Shown: piece by piece, positions 38,806 to 57,905 of the stretch
Layout: every line of letters begins with the position of its first letter
How positions within the stretch are numbered: the stretch's first letter is position 1
Assembly (NCBI RefSeq): GCF_036227105.1
Contig: NZ_CP109434.1
Coordinates: forward strand, 811,001-875,000
Source: Amycolatopsis sp. NBC_01488
GTDB lineage: Bacteria > Actinomycetota > Actinomycetes > Mycobacteriales > Pseudonocardiaceae
DNA length: 64,000 nt
Reading direction: 5' to 3'
Made by a program: the position numbers and the translations under genes
Notes under the pieces: model-generated
The model's database searches: none
What the model was told of the DNA's origin: nothing
Seen by the model: only the letters and a program-made list of their open reading frames with translations

Positions 38806-41361
38806 CTACTGCCCCGGCAGCGTCACCGCTTCGATCGGGCTGCGCCGCATCGCCAGCCGCGCGGAAAGCGCGGTGACCGGCCAGACGATCAGGAACACCG
38901 CCGCGATGACCGCGAGGAACACCCACAGCGGGCCGATCGGCACGATGGTGCCGGATGAAATCGCCATCGGAATGACGGTGAACAGCGAAATCCCCGTCCC
39001 GAGCACCAGGCCAAGCACGGCCAGGATGCCGCCCTCGATCATCAGCATCGAGCGGACCTGCCCGCGCCGCGCCCCCGCGAGCCGCTGCACGCCGAACTCG
39101 CGACGCCGTGAAAGCACCGCCACGGCCAGGGTGTTCACCGCCGCGATCGCCGCGTACGCGATGGCGAGCACGGCCAGCAGGAAGTGGATCATCGCCTCGA
39201 TGTCGGCACTGGCGGCGAAGCTCTCGGTCACCGCGTCGGAATCTCCGACCGTGGCGCCCGGCCAGTCCGCCGTCGCCGCGGTGACCGCCGAGACGACTGC
39301 CGCTGCATCCTGGCCGTCCGCCGCGCGGACCAGCAGCCTGCTCGCCACACCGGACGTCGTGTGCGGAGCGAGCAGCGCGGCCGGCAGCACGATGCTGGGG
39401 TAACCCGACGGGCTGTCCAGCAACGCGACGATCTTCACCTTGGCCTGCGCCCCGTCGCCGAGCCGCATGGTGATCTGGTCGCCGAGCTTCAGGTCGAGGT
39501 CGTCCGCGACGCCTTCGGGCAGCGCCACCGTTTCGCCGGTGAGGTCCGCCAGCGAACCGGACGTCACCGGCGTCGCCAGCACGCCGTTCGCGTCCCGGAC
39601 GTCGAGGCCGAGCAGCCGGCCCGGGTCGCTGCCGTTGCCGTCGTAGGGCTCTTCGATCCAGCCCTGGCTGGTCACCAGCGGCGACACCGACCCGACGCCC
39701 GGCGCCTGCCGGACGGCGTCGGCCAGCGCGGGCGAGACCGCGCCCGTGCCACTGGTCACCACCGCGTCGGCTCGCAGCTGGTCGGCGTAGGCGCCGATGA
39801 TGGCGTGCTGCTGCGTGGTTTCGGCGTAGACGTTCCCGAGCGCGACGGCGGTGGCCAGCGTGATCGGCGTCAGCACCGCGGCGAACGCCACGGCGCGGGT
39901 GCGCGAGTTGATCACCGCGAGCACCGCGTCCCGGCCGCCGATCCGCCGGATCAGCGGGCCGAAGCGGGTGGCGACGAACGCCATCAGCTCCGGGCCGATC
40001 AGCGCGACGGCGATCGAGCCGGTGAGCACGGCCGGACCGCAGACGGCGGACGCGATGTCCACCGGCATGAACAGGGTCGCGACAGCCAGCAGCGCGGTGA
40101 CCCCGGCGAACACCTTCGCGCCGAAGCGGCGGACGTCGTTCACCTTCGCGGGCGGGATGGACGCCTCGGCGAGCGCCTGCAGCGGCCGGGCCCGCGCCGC
40201 GGGCAACGCGGCGAACCACGCGGCGGCGAACGAGATACCGAGCGAGAGCACGAGGCCGCCGCCGAAGCCGATGATGCCCTGCTGGAACTCCAGCTGGGGC
40301 GGGAGCATGCCGTTGCCCGTGGTGAAGCTGAAGATCTCCGTGCCGACGAAGCGGCCGCCGGCCAGCCCGGCGAGCGCGCCCAGCGCCGCCACGACCATCG
40401 TCTCGGCGAGCACCATGCGGTGCACCTGACGCGGCGTCGCGCCGGTGGCCCGCAGCAGCGCGAGCTCCTGCTGCCGCTGGCGCACGGTGAGGCTGATCGT
40501 GGCCGACACCACCAGCGCCATGACCACCAGGACCATGCCGCCGAAGACGCCGGCGAGCAGGATCAGCGGCAGCTGGGCGCCGTCGATGCCGGGGAACTCG
40601 GCGGACCCGCGGTCCGCGCCGGTCAGCACGTTCAGCCCGGGCACCTTCTCGGCGATCCGGGCGGCGAGCTCACCGGCGTCGACGCCGTCCGCGGGGAAGA
40701 TCCCGGCCAGGTCGACCGTGCCGGGGTGCACCGAGAACTGCTGGGCGTCGGCGGGCGAGAAGAACAGGGCGGGTCCGGTCGTGTCCGCGTGCGCGACGCC
40801 GACGACCGCGAAGTCCCGCGGCTGCGCGCCGTTCACGGCGATGGCGATCTGGCCGCCGGTGCGGACCCCGGCGCTCGCGGCCGAAGCTTCGTCGAGCACG
40901 ACCTGGCCCGTGGCGCGCGGCTGCACACCGTCCACAAGGGAGTAAGGCGCGAGCGCGGCCGAGTCCCACCCGTGCCCGGCGAGCGGGGTGTCGGCGCTCT
41001 GCGGCCCGGACGGGGTGACGACGACCGCGGCGAACGTGGTGTCCGGCACGACCTGCCGCACGCCCGGCACGGACGCGAGCTGGGCCAGCTGCCCGGCCGG
41101 GATGCCCGAGCGCTCGCCGTAGGGAACGACCTGCGACTCCTCGTCCGGCAGCTTGAACCCGGCCGAGCCGGTCACCACGACCGGCGCGGCCGCCAGCCGC
41201 TGCGGCTGGGCGTCGAGCGACAGTGCGGTTTCGAACAGGCCACCGCACGCGATCAGCAGCGAGCAGCCGACCAGGACCGCGACGAACGTCGCCAGCGAGG
41301 CGGCCGCGCGGAACCGCAGGCTGGCCAGCGCCATCCGCAGGACCACCCGCCGCGGGCTCAC
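38806..41361 (-). CDS. FtsX-like ABC transporter permease
   Basis: This 851-residue permease of the MacB/FtsX class has an N-terminal membrane segment (LATFVAVLVGCSLLIACGG), a large extracytoplasmic part, and FtsX cores near residues 265-395 (VRQRQQELALLRATGATPRQ) and at the C-terminus (AVLSRRREFGVQRLAGARRG). Two FtsX domains in one chain allow a single gene to supply the membrane part. The GTG at 41361 overlaps the ATPase TGA; upstream in-frame sequence belongs to the ATPase region. Family members export peptides, lipids or antibiotics, so efflux of the polyketide is plausible. Confidence 0.92.
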   Translation of the reverse strand: MSPRRVVLRMALASLRFRAAASLATFVAVLVGCSLLIACGGLFETALSLDAQPQRLAAAPVVVTGSAGFKLPDEESQVVPYGERSGIPAGQLAQLASVPGVRQVVPDTTFAAVVVTPSGPQSADTPLAGHGWDSAALAPYSLVDGVQPRATGQVVLDEASAASAGVRTGGQIAIAVNGAQPRDFAVVGVAHADTTGPALFFSPADAQQFSVHPGTVDLAGIFPADGVDAGELAARIAEKVPGLNVLTGADRGSAEFPGIDGAQLPLILLAGVFGGMVLVVMALVVSATISLTVRQRQQELALLRATGATPRQVHRMVLAETMVVAALGALAGLAGGRFVGTEIFSFTTGNGMLPPQLEFQQGIIGFGGGLVLSLGISFAAAWFAALPAARARPLQALAEASIPPAKVNDVRRFGAKVFAGVTALLAVATLFMPVDIASAVCGPAVLTGSIAVALIGPELMAFVATRFGPLIRRIGGRDAVLAVINSRTRAVAFAAVLTPITLATAVALGNVYAETTQQHAIIGAYADQLRADAVVTSGTGAVSPALADAVRQAPGVGSVSPLVTSQGWIEEPYDGNGSDPGRLLGLDVRDANGVLATPVTSGSLADLTGETVALPEGVADDLDLKLGDQITMRLGDGAQAKVKIVALLDSPSGYPSIVLPAALLAPHTTSGVASRLLVRAADGQDAAAVVSAVTAATADWPGATVGDSDAVTESFAASADIEAMIHFLLAVLAIAYAAIAAVNTLAVAVLSRRREFGVQRLAGARRGQVRSMLMIEGGILAVLGLVLGTGISLFTVIPMAISSGTIVPIGPLWVFLAVIAAVFLIVWPVTALSARLAMRRSPIEAVTLPGQ

Positions 41362-42125
41362 TGCCGCCCCCTCGCCTGCTTGGCCCGGGCACCGAGGCGC
41401 GCCAGCTCCGCGGCGACCATCTCGACGGCCGGCGTGGCCATCTTCGTCACGATCTGCCCGTCCACCAGGAAGAGCACCTCGTCGGCGAACGACGCGGCGA
41501 CCGGGTCGTGGGTGACCATGACGATCGTCTGGCCGGCGTCGGCGAGCTCGCGCAGCAACCCGAGCACCTCGAGCGCGGTGGACGTGTCCAGCGCGCCGGT
41601 CGGCTCGTCGGCGAAGGTGACCGCCGAGCGGCCGGCGAGCGCGCGGGCGATCGCCACGCGCTGCTGCTGACCGCCGGACAGCTCGCCGGGACGGTGCCGG
41701 ACCCGCTGCGACAGGCCGACGCGCTCGACGACCTGGGCGATCCACGCCCGGTCCGGTTCCTTGCCCGCCAGCAGCATCGGGAGCGTGATGTTCTCCTCGA
41801 CGTTCAGCGCGGGCATCAGGTTGAACGACTGGAACACGAACGCCACGTGCTCGCGGCGCAGTTCGGTCAGCTGGGTTTCGTTGCGGCCCTTGAGGTCGAC
41901 GCCGACGAGCGTGACCCTGCCTTCGTCGGGCCGGTCGAGGCCGGCGGCGCAGTGCAGCAGCGTGCTCTTGCCGGACCCCGACGGCCCCATCACCGCGGTG
42001 AAGCTGCCGGCGGGGAAGTCCACGCTGACCCCGGCGAGCGCGACCACGCCGCTCTCGCCGCGCCCGTACGTCTTCTTCACCGAGTCCAGCCGGACGGGCG
42101 ACCCGGTGGTCGTCATGGTCGTCAT
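41358..42125 (-). CDS. ABC transporter ATP-binding protein (MacB/LolD-like)
   Basis: This 255-residue ATPase has Walker A GPSGSGKST (K53), a Q-loop in VFQSFNLMPALNVEEN, the signature LSGGQQQRVAIARAL, the Walker B region SAVTFADEPTGALD, and the switch histidine in VMVTHDP. The ADEPTGALD form is typical of the MacB/LolD group that works with FtsX-like permeases, in agreement with the coupled downstream gene. The ATG at 42125 overlaps the stop of the preceding small membrane protein; a second ATG three codons later is possible. Confidence 0.93.
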   Translation of the reverse strand: MTTMTTTGSPVRLDSVKKTYGRGESGVVALAGVSVDFPAGSFTAVMGPSGSGKSTLLHCAAGLDRPDEGRVTLVGVDLKGRNETQLTELRREHVAFVFQSFNLMPALNVEENITLPMLLAGKEPDRAWIAQVVERVGLSQRVRHRPGELSGGQQQRVAIARALAGRSAVTFADEPTGALDTSTALEVLGLLRELADAGQTIVMVTHDPVAASFADEVLFLVDGQIVTKMATPAVEMVAAELARLGARAKQARGRQ

Positions 42126-42370
42126 CCCCGCGCGATCCGTTCGGTCGAGCGGTTGCGAGTCGCGTAGTACCAGGGCACCACGATGAGCGCACCGCCGATC
42201 AGCGGCCAGATCCAGAACGGCGAATGCAGGCTGAGCGTCGCGAAGCACATGATCAGCCAGACCAGCAGGTTGATGCCGGTCGCGGCGAGCCACACGATCG
42301 CGATCACTTTGAGGGCCGTGCGGCCGCCGGCCGTGGAACCATCTGTCGTCTCGGCCATCTCGGCCCCCAT
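42122..42370 (-). CDS. Small two-helix membrane protein of the ABC operon
   Basis: This 82-residue protein has two hydrophobic segments (ALKVIAIVWLAATGINLLVW and FWIWPLIGGALIVVPWYYA) and a short basic tail, the 2TM pattern seen beside actinobacterial ABC genes. Its stop overlaps the ATPase start, so it belongs to the operon. The ATG at 42370 or the one at 42358 may be used. The palindrome at 42388-42404 lies immediately upstream. Its function is unknown; a role in assembly of the exporter is only a guess. Confidence 0.75.
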   Translation of the reverse strand: MGAEMAETTDGSTAGGRTALKVIAIVWLAATGINLLVWLIMCFATLSLHSPFWIWPLIGGALIVVPWYYATRNRSTERIARG

Positions 42371-42387
42371 CTCAGGTACGGACGAAT

Positions 42388-42409
42388 TGTGTATGGATTA
42401 CACAGTTTA
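42388..42409. promoter_or_regulatory. Palindromic operator of the ABC operon
   Basis: TGTGTATGGATTACACA is a perfect interrupted palindrome followed by GTTTA. It ends 18 bases upstream of the operon's first ATG and is markedly A/T rich. The same CACAGTTTA half recurs at 42941-42949 beside the TetR gene, so both are probably sites for that regulator. Confidence 0.65.
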
Positions 42410-42437
42410 GCCTAGTGAGGTCTCCAGGGGAACCCGG

Positions 42438-42444
42438 ACCCCTA
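42438..42444 (-). promoter_or_regulatory. TAGGGGT motif near the ABC operon promoter
   Basis: The minus strand reads GTAGGGGT, about 70 bases upstream of the small membrane protein start. It is another copy of the dispersed motif. Confidence 0.3.
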
Positions 42445-42468
42445 CCGCCGGGATTCAGGGGGTGCCGG

Positions 42469-42903
42469 TCAGCCGTCGCCGAGGCGCATCCGGCGGTCGC
42501 GTTCCCGCGTGGACCACAGGCCGAGCACGAGCAGGCCGCCGCCGAGCACCGGCCACAGCACCCACGGCCCGTCCCACTGGCCGCTGACCATCCCGATGGT
42601 GAGGTAGACCACGAGGTTGACCAGGCTGACCACGACCCAGACCGCCAGCCCGACCCGCGGGGCGGCCTCCAGGATCGGCGGCACGGCGGACGCGGACCGC
42701 CCGGAGACGGCGCTGTCCAGCTCCGCGTGCGTGGTGGCCGTCCGGACGCGGGCGAGCCTGACCTCGGCGTCTTCGCAGCGACCCTCGGCCCGCGCGTGCT
42801 CGATCCGCGTGACGGCGAGCTTGCGGTCCAGCTCGGTGACCCGCGTACGCTCCGGCCACAGGAGCCGGCCGACGGCCGTGGCCACCGGCCTGTTCTCGCT
42901 CAC
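42469..42903 (-). CDS. DUF1707/SHOCT-like helical domain protein with two membrane segments
   Basis: This 144-residue protein has a helical region at residues about 25-80 (ELDRKLAVTRIEHARAEGRC, VRTATTHAELDSA) resembling the DUF1707 domain. Two membrane helices follow (about 90-112 and 120-138) and a basic tail. Its C-terminal pair resembles the 82-residue membrane protein two genes on (both have a WP.(L/I)GG(G/A)L pattern), suggesting a duplicated 2TM unit. The GTG at 42903 follows GGAGGG; the longer TTG-initiated frame is less likely. It diverges from the TetR gene over the shared operator. Confidence 0.7.
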   Translation of the reverse strand: MSENRPVATAVGRLLWPERTRVTELDRKLAVTRIEHARAEGRCEDAEVRLARVRTATTHAELDSAVSGRSASAVPPILEAAPRVGLAVWVVVSLVNLVVYLTIGMVSGQWDGPWVLWPVLGGGLLVLGLWSTRERDRRMRLGDG

Positions 42904-42926
42904 GTCCGCTCGCCCTCCGCTCAAAT

Positions 42927-42949
42927 CAGTGTAAGACTCTCACAGTTTA
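42927..42949. promoter_or_regulatory. Putative TetR operator between the divergent TetR and membrane-protein genes
   Basis: CAGTGTAAGACTCTCACAG followed by TTTA is an imperfect palindrome (TGTAAGA/TCTCACA). It shares GTGTA and CACAGTTTA, in the same spacing, with the operator at 42388-42409. It sits between the starts 42903 (minus) and 42981 (plus), in position to autoregulate. Confidence 0.6.
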
Positions 42950-42980
42950 CTGCCGGAGCACTCGCCAGGGAAGACGCACC

Positions 42981-43706
42981 ATGCTGGACAGGGACACCAC
43001 ACCGGAGCTGCCCCCCGGGATGACCCTCGCGTGGGGCGGCGCGCCACCGCCGCGCCGCGGGCCGAAGCCGTCGCACTCGGTGGCGCAGATCGTCGCGGCG
43101 GCCGTCGAACTCGCCGACGCCGACGGCGTCGGGAACGCCTCGCTCCCGAACATCGCCCACGAGGTGGGCGTGACGACCAACGCGCTGTACCGCTACGTCA
43201 GCTCGAAGGAGGAGCTGACGGTCCTGCTCGCCGATGCGGGCTGGGGTCCGCCGCCGCCGGGACTCGCGTCCTCGGGTGACTGGCGCGCCGACGTCCGCGA
43301 CTGGACGCGCGCGGTCGTCGACCGGCTGCTGACCCGGACCTGGCTGCTGGACCTGCCCATGCGCGGCGACCCGGTGACCCCGAACCGCTTGGCGTGGACC
43401 GAAGTGCTCCTGCGGGCGTGCGCCGCGGCGGGTGTCCGCGGCGAGCACCTGCTCGGCTGCGAGACGATGGTGACGGGGTTCGCCACCGCCGCGGCCGTCC
43501 GCCTCGCCAGCCCGGCGACGCCGGCGGAGGCGTCGGCCGTGCGAGACCACCTCGCGTTCCACCTCCCCCGGCACGGTTCGGACGAGCTGGCGGCCCTGGT
43601 CGCCGGCGGCCGCTACCCGGCCACCGCCGAGGACCGCGAAGCGTTCCTGAGCGCCGGCTTGGAACCCGTCCTGGCCGGGGTCGCCGGGCTGGCCGGTCGT
43701 GAGTGA
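42981..43706 (+). CDS. TetR family regulator (tetracycline-repressor-like C-terminal domain)
   Basis: This 241-residue regulator has its helix-turn-helix after a Pro-rich lead: IVAAAVELADADGVGNASLP and IAHEVGVTTNALYRYVSSKE. The C-terminal part (WRADVRDWTRAVVDRLLTRT, LLGCETMVTGFATAAAVRL) resembles the TetR_C domain of drug-sensing repressors. Divergent placement from the ABC exporter genes and the two matching palindromes suggest that it represses the exporter until a ligand binds, possibly the polyketide. Its stop codon lies inside a terminator stem shared with PKS E. Confidence 0.88.
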   Translation: MLDRDTTPELPPGMTLAWGGAPPPRRGPKPSHSVAQIVAAAVELADADGVGNASLPNIAHEVGVTTNALYRYVSSKEELTVLLADAGWGPPPPGLASSGDWRADVRDWTRAVVDRLLTRTWLLDLPMRGDPVTPNRLAWTEVLLRACAAAGVRGEHLLGCETMVTGFATAAAVRLASPATPAEASAVRDHLAFHLPRHGSDELAALVAGGRYPATAEDREAFLSAGLEPVLAGVAGLAGRE

Positions 43707-43744
43707 GAAACAGCGTTCTAACCCTGTTTCTCACTCACGACCGG
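43693..43744. terminator. Perfect 21-bp bidirectional terminator between the TetR gene and PKS E
   Basis: The arms 43693-43713 and 43724-43744 are exact reverse complements with a ten-base loop. The TetR TGA (43704-43706) is inside the left arm, and the PKS E stop begins two bases after the right arm. Confidence 0.9.
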
Positions 43745-43745
43745 G

Positions 43746-54572
<10,827 letters not shown>

Positions 54573-54671
54573 GAGTCCTCTTTCCTTCCACGTCGCCTGC
54601 GCTGGAAAGGGGGATCGTGCGCGCCCCCACAGCAATACGGCTGACGATACGAGCGCACCGCGGGCGCACCC

Positions 54672-54762
54672 ACCCCTAATGGCCCCGGACCACGCGGGAA
54701 TCGCGCCCCTAGGGCGTCGGTCCGCGCCCCGCCAAGGTCCGCTTTAGACGGTCTTTAGGGGT
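54672..54762. promoter_or_regulatory. Divergent promoter region of PKS E and the sugar genes with TAGGGGT-type motifs
   Basis: The 289-base gap holds ACCCCTAA (54672-54679), 100 bases upstream of PKS E; GCCCCTAG (54705-54712), 33 bases further; and TTAGGGGT (54755-54762), 100 bases upstream of the deacetylase start. Each outer copy is in the orientation of its gene. The block CACCCCTAATGGCCCC is almost identical to the one upstream of PKS B. I see no open reading frame here. Confidence 0.5.
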
Positions 54763-54861
54763 TGTCGGTCGCGACCGGCGGATGTCAGATTTCCGGGAGA
54801 CATTCCTGCTCGTGATGCCGTGCGACGGCACTTCCATCAGCACCAAGACTGGGGATCCGGT

Positions 54862-55545
54862 ATGCACAGGAAAATTAGCAAGCTGCTGGTCGTGGGAGCG
54901 CACGGCGACGACGAGACGCTCGGCGCGGGCGGCACCATCGCCCGGCTCGCCGACGAGGGCGTGACGATCTCGCTCTGCATCCTCACCAACGACGACGGCT
55001 CGCGCTCGGCGACCGGCACCGGGGTCGTCAACCGCACCGCCGCGATCGAGCTGGCCGCGAAGACGCTCGGCATCGACCGCGTGCGCATCCACGAATTCGG
55101 CGACAACCGCCTCGACACCGTCAGCCACCTCGAGCTGAACCGCGTGGTGGAGAACGAGGTCCGGGACTTCGAGCCCGACACGATCCTCACCACCAGCATG
55201 TGCGACCTGAGCACCGACCACGCGCTGGTCAGCCGCGCCGCCCGGGTGGCGGGCCGGCCGGGCAAGGGCAGCGTGCAGGAGGTGCGGACCTTCGAGATCC
55301 GCTCCGCCACCGACGTCGGCGAGGCGTCCGGGCTACCGGTGACCTTCCGCCCCAACTGCTGGCAGCGCCTCGAGGAGACGCACGTGGAGCGCAAGATCGA
55401 GGCGCTGCGCGCGTACGGCAAGGAACTCGAGCCGTGGCCCCACCCGCGCAGTGAGCGGGGCGTGCGCGCCCTCGCCGAATACCGCGGTTCGCAGATCTCC
55501 ACCGAGCTCGCCGAAGCCTTCGAAATCGTCCGGGTCGTGCACTGA
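54862..55545 (+). CDS. PIG-L/LmbE-family deacetylase
   Basis: This 227-residue zinc hydrolase has the metal motif AHGDDETLGAGG at its N-terminus (the usual AHPDDE with Gly for Pro) and the later STDHALVSRAA, matching the HxDH ligand region. The family removes N-acetyl groups from GlcNAc-containing metabolites such as mycothiol precursors and aminoglycosides. It heads an operon with the sugar-nucleotide dehydrogenase (33 bases on) and the SDR (13 bases after that), so an N-acetylated sugar is the natural guess for its substrate. The start has only a weak ribosome site; an in-frame upstream extension to 54820 is less likely. Confidence 0.85.
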   Translation: MHRKISKLLVVGAHGDDETLGAGGTIARLADEGVTISLCILTNDDGSRSATGTGVVNRTAAIELAAKTLGIDRVRIHEFGDNRLDTVSHLELNRVVENEVRDFEPDTILTTSMCDLSTDHALVSRAARVAGRPGKGSVQEVRTFEIRSATDVGEASGLPVTFRPNCWQRLEETHVERKIEALRAYGKELEPWPHPRSERGVRALAEYRGSQISTELAEAFEIVRVVH

Positions 55546-55578
55546 CCCTTCCACCGTGCAAGAGACGGGTGAACCGCA

Positions 55579-56871
55579 ATGACGAGTACTGTCGCTGAAC
55601 ACGAAATCCTGGCCGAGCTGAACGAACTGACCTCCGTCGCGGTGATCGGGATGGGCTACGTCGGCCTGCCGACCGCGCTCGGCCTGCACGAGAGCGGGGT
55701 CGCGATCATCGGCATCGACCTTTCGCAGAACCGCCTCGACGCGATCCGCTCCGGCGCGGTCGACCTGATCGAGGCCGACCACCGCCGGCTCGAGAAGGCC
55801 GTGCACCAGGAGGACTTCCAGCTCACCGCCGACCTGGCGCGGCTGGCCGAGGCCGACGCGGTGCTGGTGTGCGTGCCGACCGGGCTGGACGAGTACCTGA
55901 TGCCCGACCTCGGGCCGCTGGAGAGCGCGTGCGCGGCGCTGATCGCGCACGCCCGGACCGGCCAGACGCTGATCCTCACCTCGACCAGCTACGTCGGCAC
56001 CGCCGGGCGGCTGCTGGTGAAGCCGCTGGTCGCCAAGGGCTTCAAGATCGGCCGCGACATCTTCGTCGCGTCCAGTCCCGAGCGCATCGACCCCGGCAAC
56101 GTCACGCACACGCAGCAGGAGACCCCGCGCGTCCTGGGCGGCGTGACGCCGGCCTGCACCGCGATGGCGCAGCGCGTGATCAACCTGCTGACGCCGAAGG
56201 TGCACTGCGTCAGCTCCGCCGAGGTCGCCGAGCTGACGAAGCTGTACGAGAACACCTTCCGCGCGGTGAACATCGCGCTGGCCAACGAGTTCGCGGAGAT
56301 CAGCGACGGCTTCTCGATCGACCCCATCGAGGTCATCGACGCCGCCGCGAGCAAGCCCTACGGCTTCATGGCCTTCCACCCCGGCCCCGGCGTCGGCGGG
56401 CACTGCATCCCGTGCGACCCGCACTACCTGCTCTGGCAGCTGCGCGCGACGCAGCACAACGCGCCGCTCGTCACCCAGGCCATGCACGCCATCGCCGAGC
56501 GGCCCAAGCAGGTCGTCGACCGGGTCGTGAGCACGTTGTCCCGCAACGGGAAGGGCCTCGCGGGCACCCGGGTGCTGGTGGTCGGCGTGACGTACAAGCC
56601 CGGTGTCCAGGACGTCCGGTCGTCGTCCGCTTTGGACATCATCGACCTGCTGACGGCGAAGGGCGCGAAGGTCGGCTACCACGACCCGCTGGTGCCGACC
56701 ATCCGCGTCACGGGCGGCCAGCTGGACAACGTCGCCGCGCCGGACCCCGGCGACTGGGACGTCGCGCTGATCCACACCGTCCAGGGCGGCCACGACTACG
56801 ACTGGCTCGCGCGGTGCGCGATCGTCATCGACGCCACCTACCGCTTCGACCCCGCGCTCTTCGCGAACTGA
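55579..56871 (+). CDS. UDP-sugar 6-dehydrogenase (UDP-Glc/UDP-GlcNAc dehydrogenase family)
   Basis: This 430-residue NAD-dependent sugar-nucleotide dehydrogenase would oxidise the C6 alcohol to a carboxylate. It has the Rossmann loop VAVIGMGYVGLPTALGL, the CVPTGLDEYLMPDL and SSPERIDPGN segments, the catalytic C276 in GVGGHCIPCDPHYLLW, and the C-terminal UDP-binding YKPGVQDVRSSSALDI. The GHCIPxDPxYL form and SPERIDPGN resemble the WbpA/TviB group acting on UDP-GlcNAc, but UDP-glucose is possible. It sits between the deacetylase and the SDR, giving a route to uronate or pentose sugar nucleotides. Confidence 0.88.
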   Translation: MTSTVAEHEILAELNELTSVAVIGMGYVGLPTALGLHESGVAIIGIDLSQNRLDAIRSGAVDLIEADHRRLEKAVHQEDFQLTADLARLAEADAVLVCVPTGLDEYLMPDLGPLESACAALIAHARTGQTLILTSTSYVGTAGRLLVKPLVAKGFKIGRDIFVASSPERIDPGNVTHTQQETPRVLGGVTPACTAMAQRVINLLTPKVHCVSSAEVAELTKLYENTFRAVNIALANEFAEISDGFSIDPIEVIDAAASKPYGFMAFHPGPGVGGHCIPCDPHYLLWQLRATQHNAPLVTQAMHAIAERPKQVVDRVVSTLSRNGKGLAGTRVLVVGVTYKPGVQDVRSSSALDIIDLLTAKGAKVGYHDPLVPTIRVTGGQLDNVAAPDPGDWDVALIHTVQGGHDYDWLARCAIVIDATYRFDPALFAN

Positions 56872-56884
56872 GAGGACATCCGAC

Positions 56885-57847
56885 GTGCGTTACCTCATCA
56901 CCGGCGGCGCCGGCTTCATCGGCTCCCACCTGACCGAGCACCTCCTGGAGCGCGGCCACGAGGTCGTCGCGCTCGACAACCTCAGCACCGGCACGCTCGA
57001 CAACCTCGCCGGGGTCCGGGACCACCCGGGCTTCCGCTTCGTGCGCGGCTCGGTGACCGACCCCGCGGCGGTCGAGGCGTGCATGGCCGGCATCGACGCG
57101 ATCTTCCACCTCGCGGCCGCGGTCGGCGTCTTCACCATCCTGGACAAGACGATGGAAAGCCTCCGCACCAACCTGCACGGCACCGAGACCATGCTGGACG
57201 CGGCGCTGCAGCACGACGTCCCGATCCTGGTCGCGTCCACGAGCGAGATCTACGGCAAGAACACCGCCGACGGCCTCACCGAGGAGGCCGACCGGATCAT
57301 CGGCTCGCCGCTGAAGAACCGCTGGTCCTACGCCGAGGCGAAGGCGCTCGACGAGACGTTCGCCTACCTGTACGCGGTCGAGCACGGCCTGCGCACGGTG
57401 ATCGTCCGCCCGTTCAACACGGTCGGCCCCCGCCAGACGGGCCGCTACGGCATGGTCATCCCGCGGTTCGTGAAGCAGGCGCTGGCGGGCGAGCCGATCA
57501 CGGTCTTCGGGGACGGCCAGCAGACGCGCTGCTTCTGCCACGTCCACGACGTCGTCCCGGCGCTGGTGGCCCTGCTGTCCGACGAAACGGCGTACAGCAA
57601 GGTGTTCAACCTCGGCAGCACCGAGCAGACGACGATCGCCCAGCTCGCCGAGCGCGTGATCTCGGCGACGGGTTCGACGAGCACGATCGCGAAGGTGCCG
57701 TACGAGGAGGCGTACGGCGACGGGTACGAGGACATGCAGCGCCGGATCCCGGACTGCACGAAAGCGTTGGGCCAGATCGGCTTCGCGCCGACCCGGACGC
57801 TGGACGACATCATCGCGGCGGTCGTCGCGGACCAGCGCGGCTCCTGA
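56885..57847 (+). CDS. Sugar-nucleotide SDR (epimerase or UDP-uronate decarboxylase-like)
   Basis: This 320-residue extended SDR opens RYLITGGAGFIGSHLTEHL. It has STSEIYGKN, the active Y149 and K153 in WSYAEAKALDE, RPFNTVGPRQTGRYGMVIPR, and DGQQTRCFCHVHDVVPALV, where bacterial UDP-glucuronate decarboxylases read very similarly. After a 6-dehydrogenase, either C4 epimerisation or decarboxylation to a pentose is plausible, as in the aminopentose routes of enediynes. The GTG at 56885 follows GAGAGGA. A strong terminator follows. Confidence 0.85.
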   Translation: MRYLITGGAGFIGSHLTEHLLERGHEVVALDNLSTGTLDNLAGVRDHPGFRFVRGSVTDPAAVEACMAGIDAIFHLAAAVGVFTILDKTMESLRTNLHGTETMLDAALQHDVPILVASTSEIYGKNTADGLTEEADRIIGSPLKNRWSYAEAKALDETFAYLYAVEHGLRTVIVRPFNTVGPRQTGRYGMVIPRFVKQALAGEPITVFGDGQQTRCFCHVHDVVPALVALLSDETAYSKVFNLGSTEQTTIAQLAERVISATGSTSTIAKVPYEEAYGDGYEDMQRRIPDCTKALGQIGFAPTRTLDDIIAAVVADQRGS

Positions 57848-57865
57848 GCTTCTTTTCGTCGACGC

Positions 57866-57899
57866 GGAAGGCCACCCCGGTCCCCCGGGGTGGCCTTCC
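57866..57899. terminator. Bidirectional terminator after the sugar operon
   Basis: A perfect 15-bp stem with a four-base loop lies between the convergent sugar SDR and the orphan HTH gene. Confidence 0.85.
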
Positions 57900-57905
57900 G
57901 TCGTT

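Noticed and set aside
38806..42192. An 1128-codon permease frame
   Set aside because: The upstream 277 codons are the shifted frame of the ATPase gene. The GTG at 41361 overlaps the ATPase stop and starts the first membrane helix.
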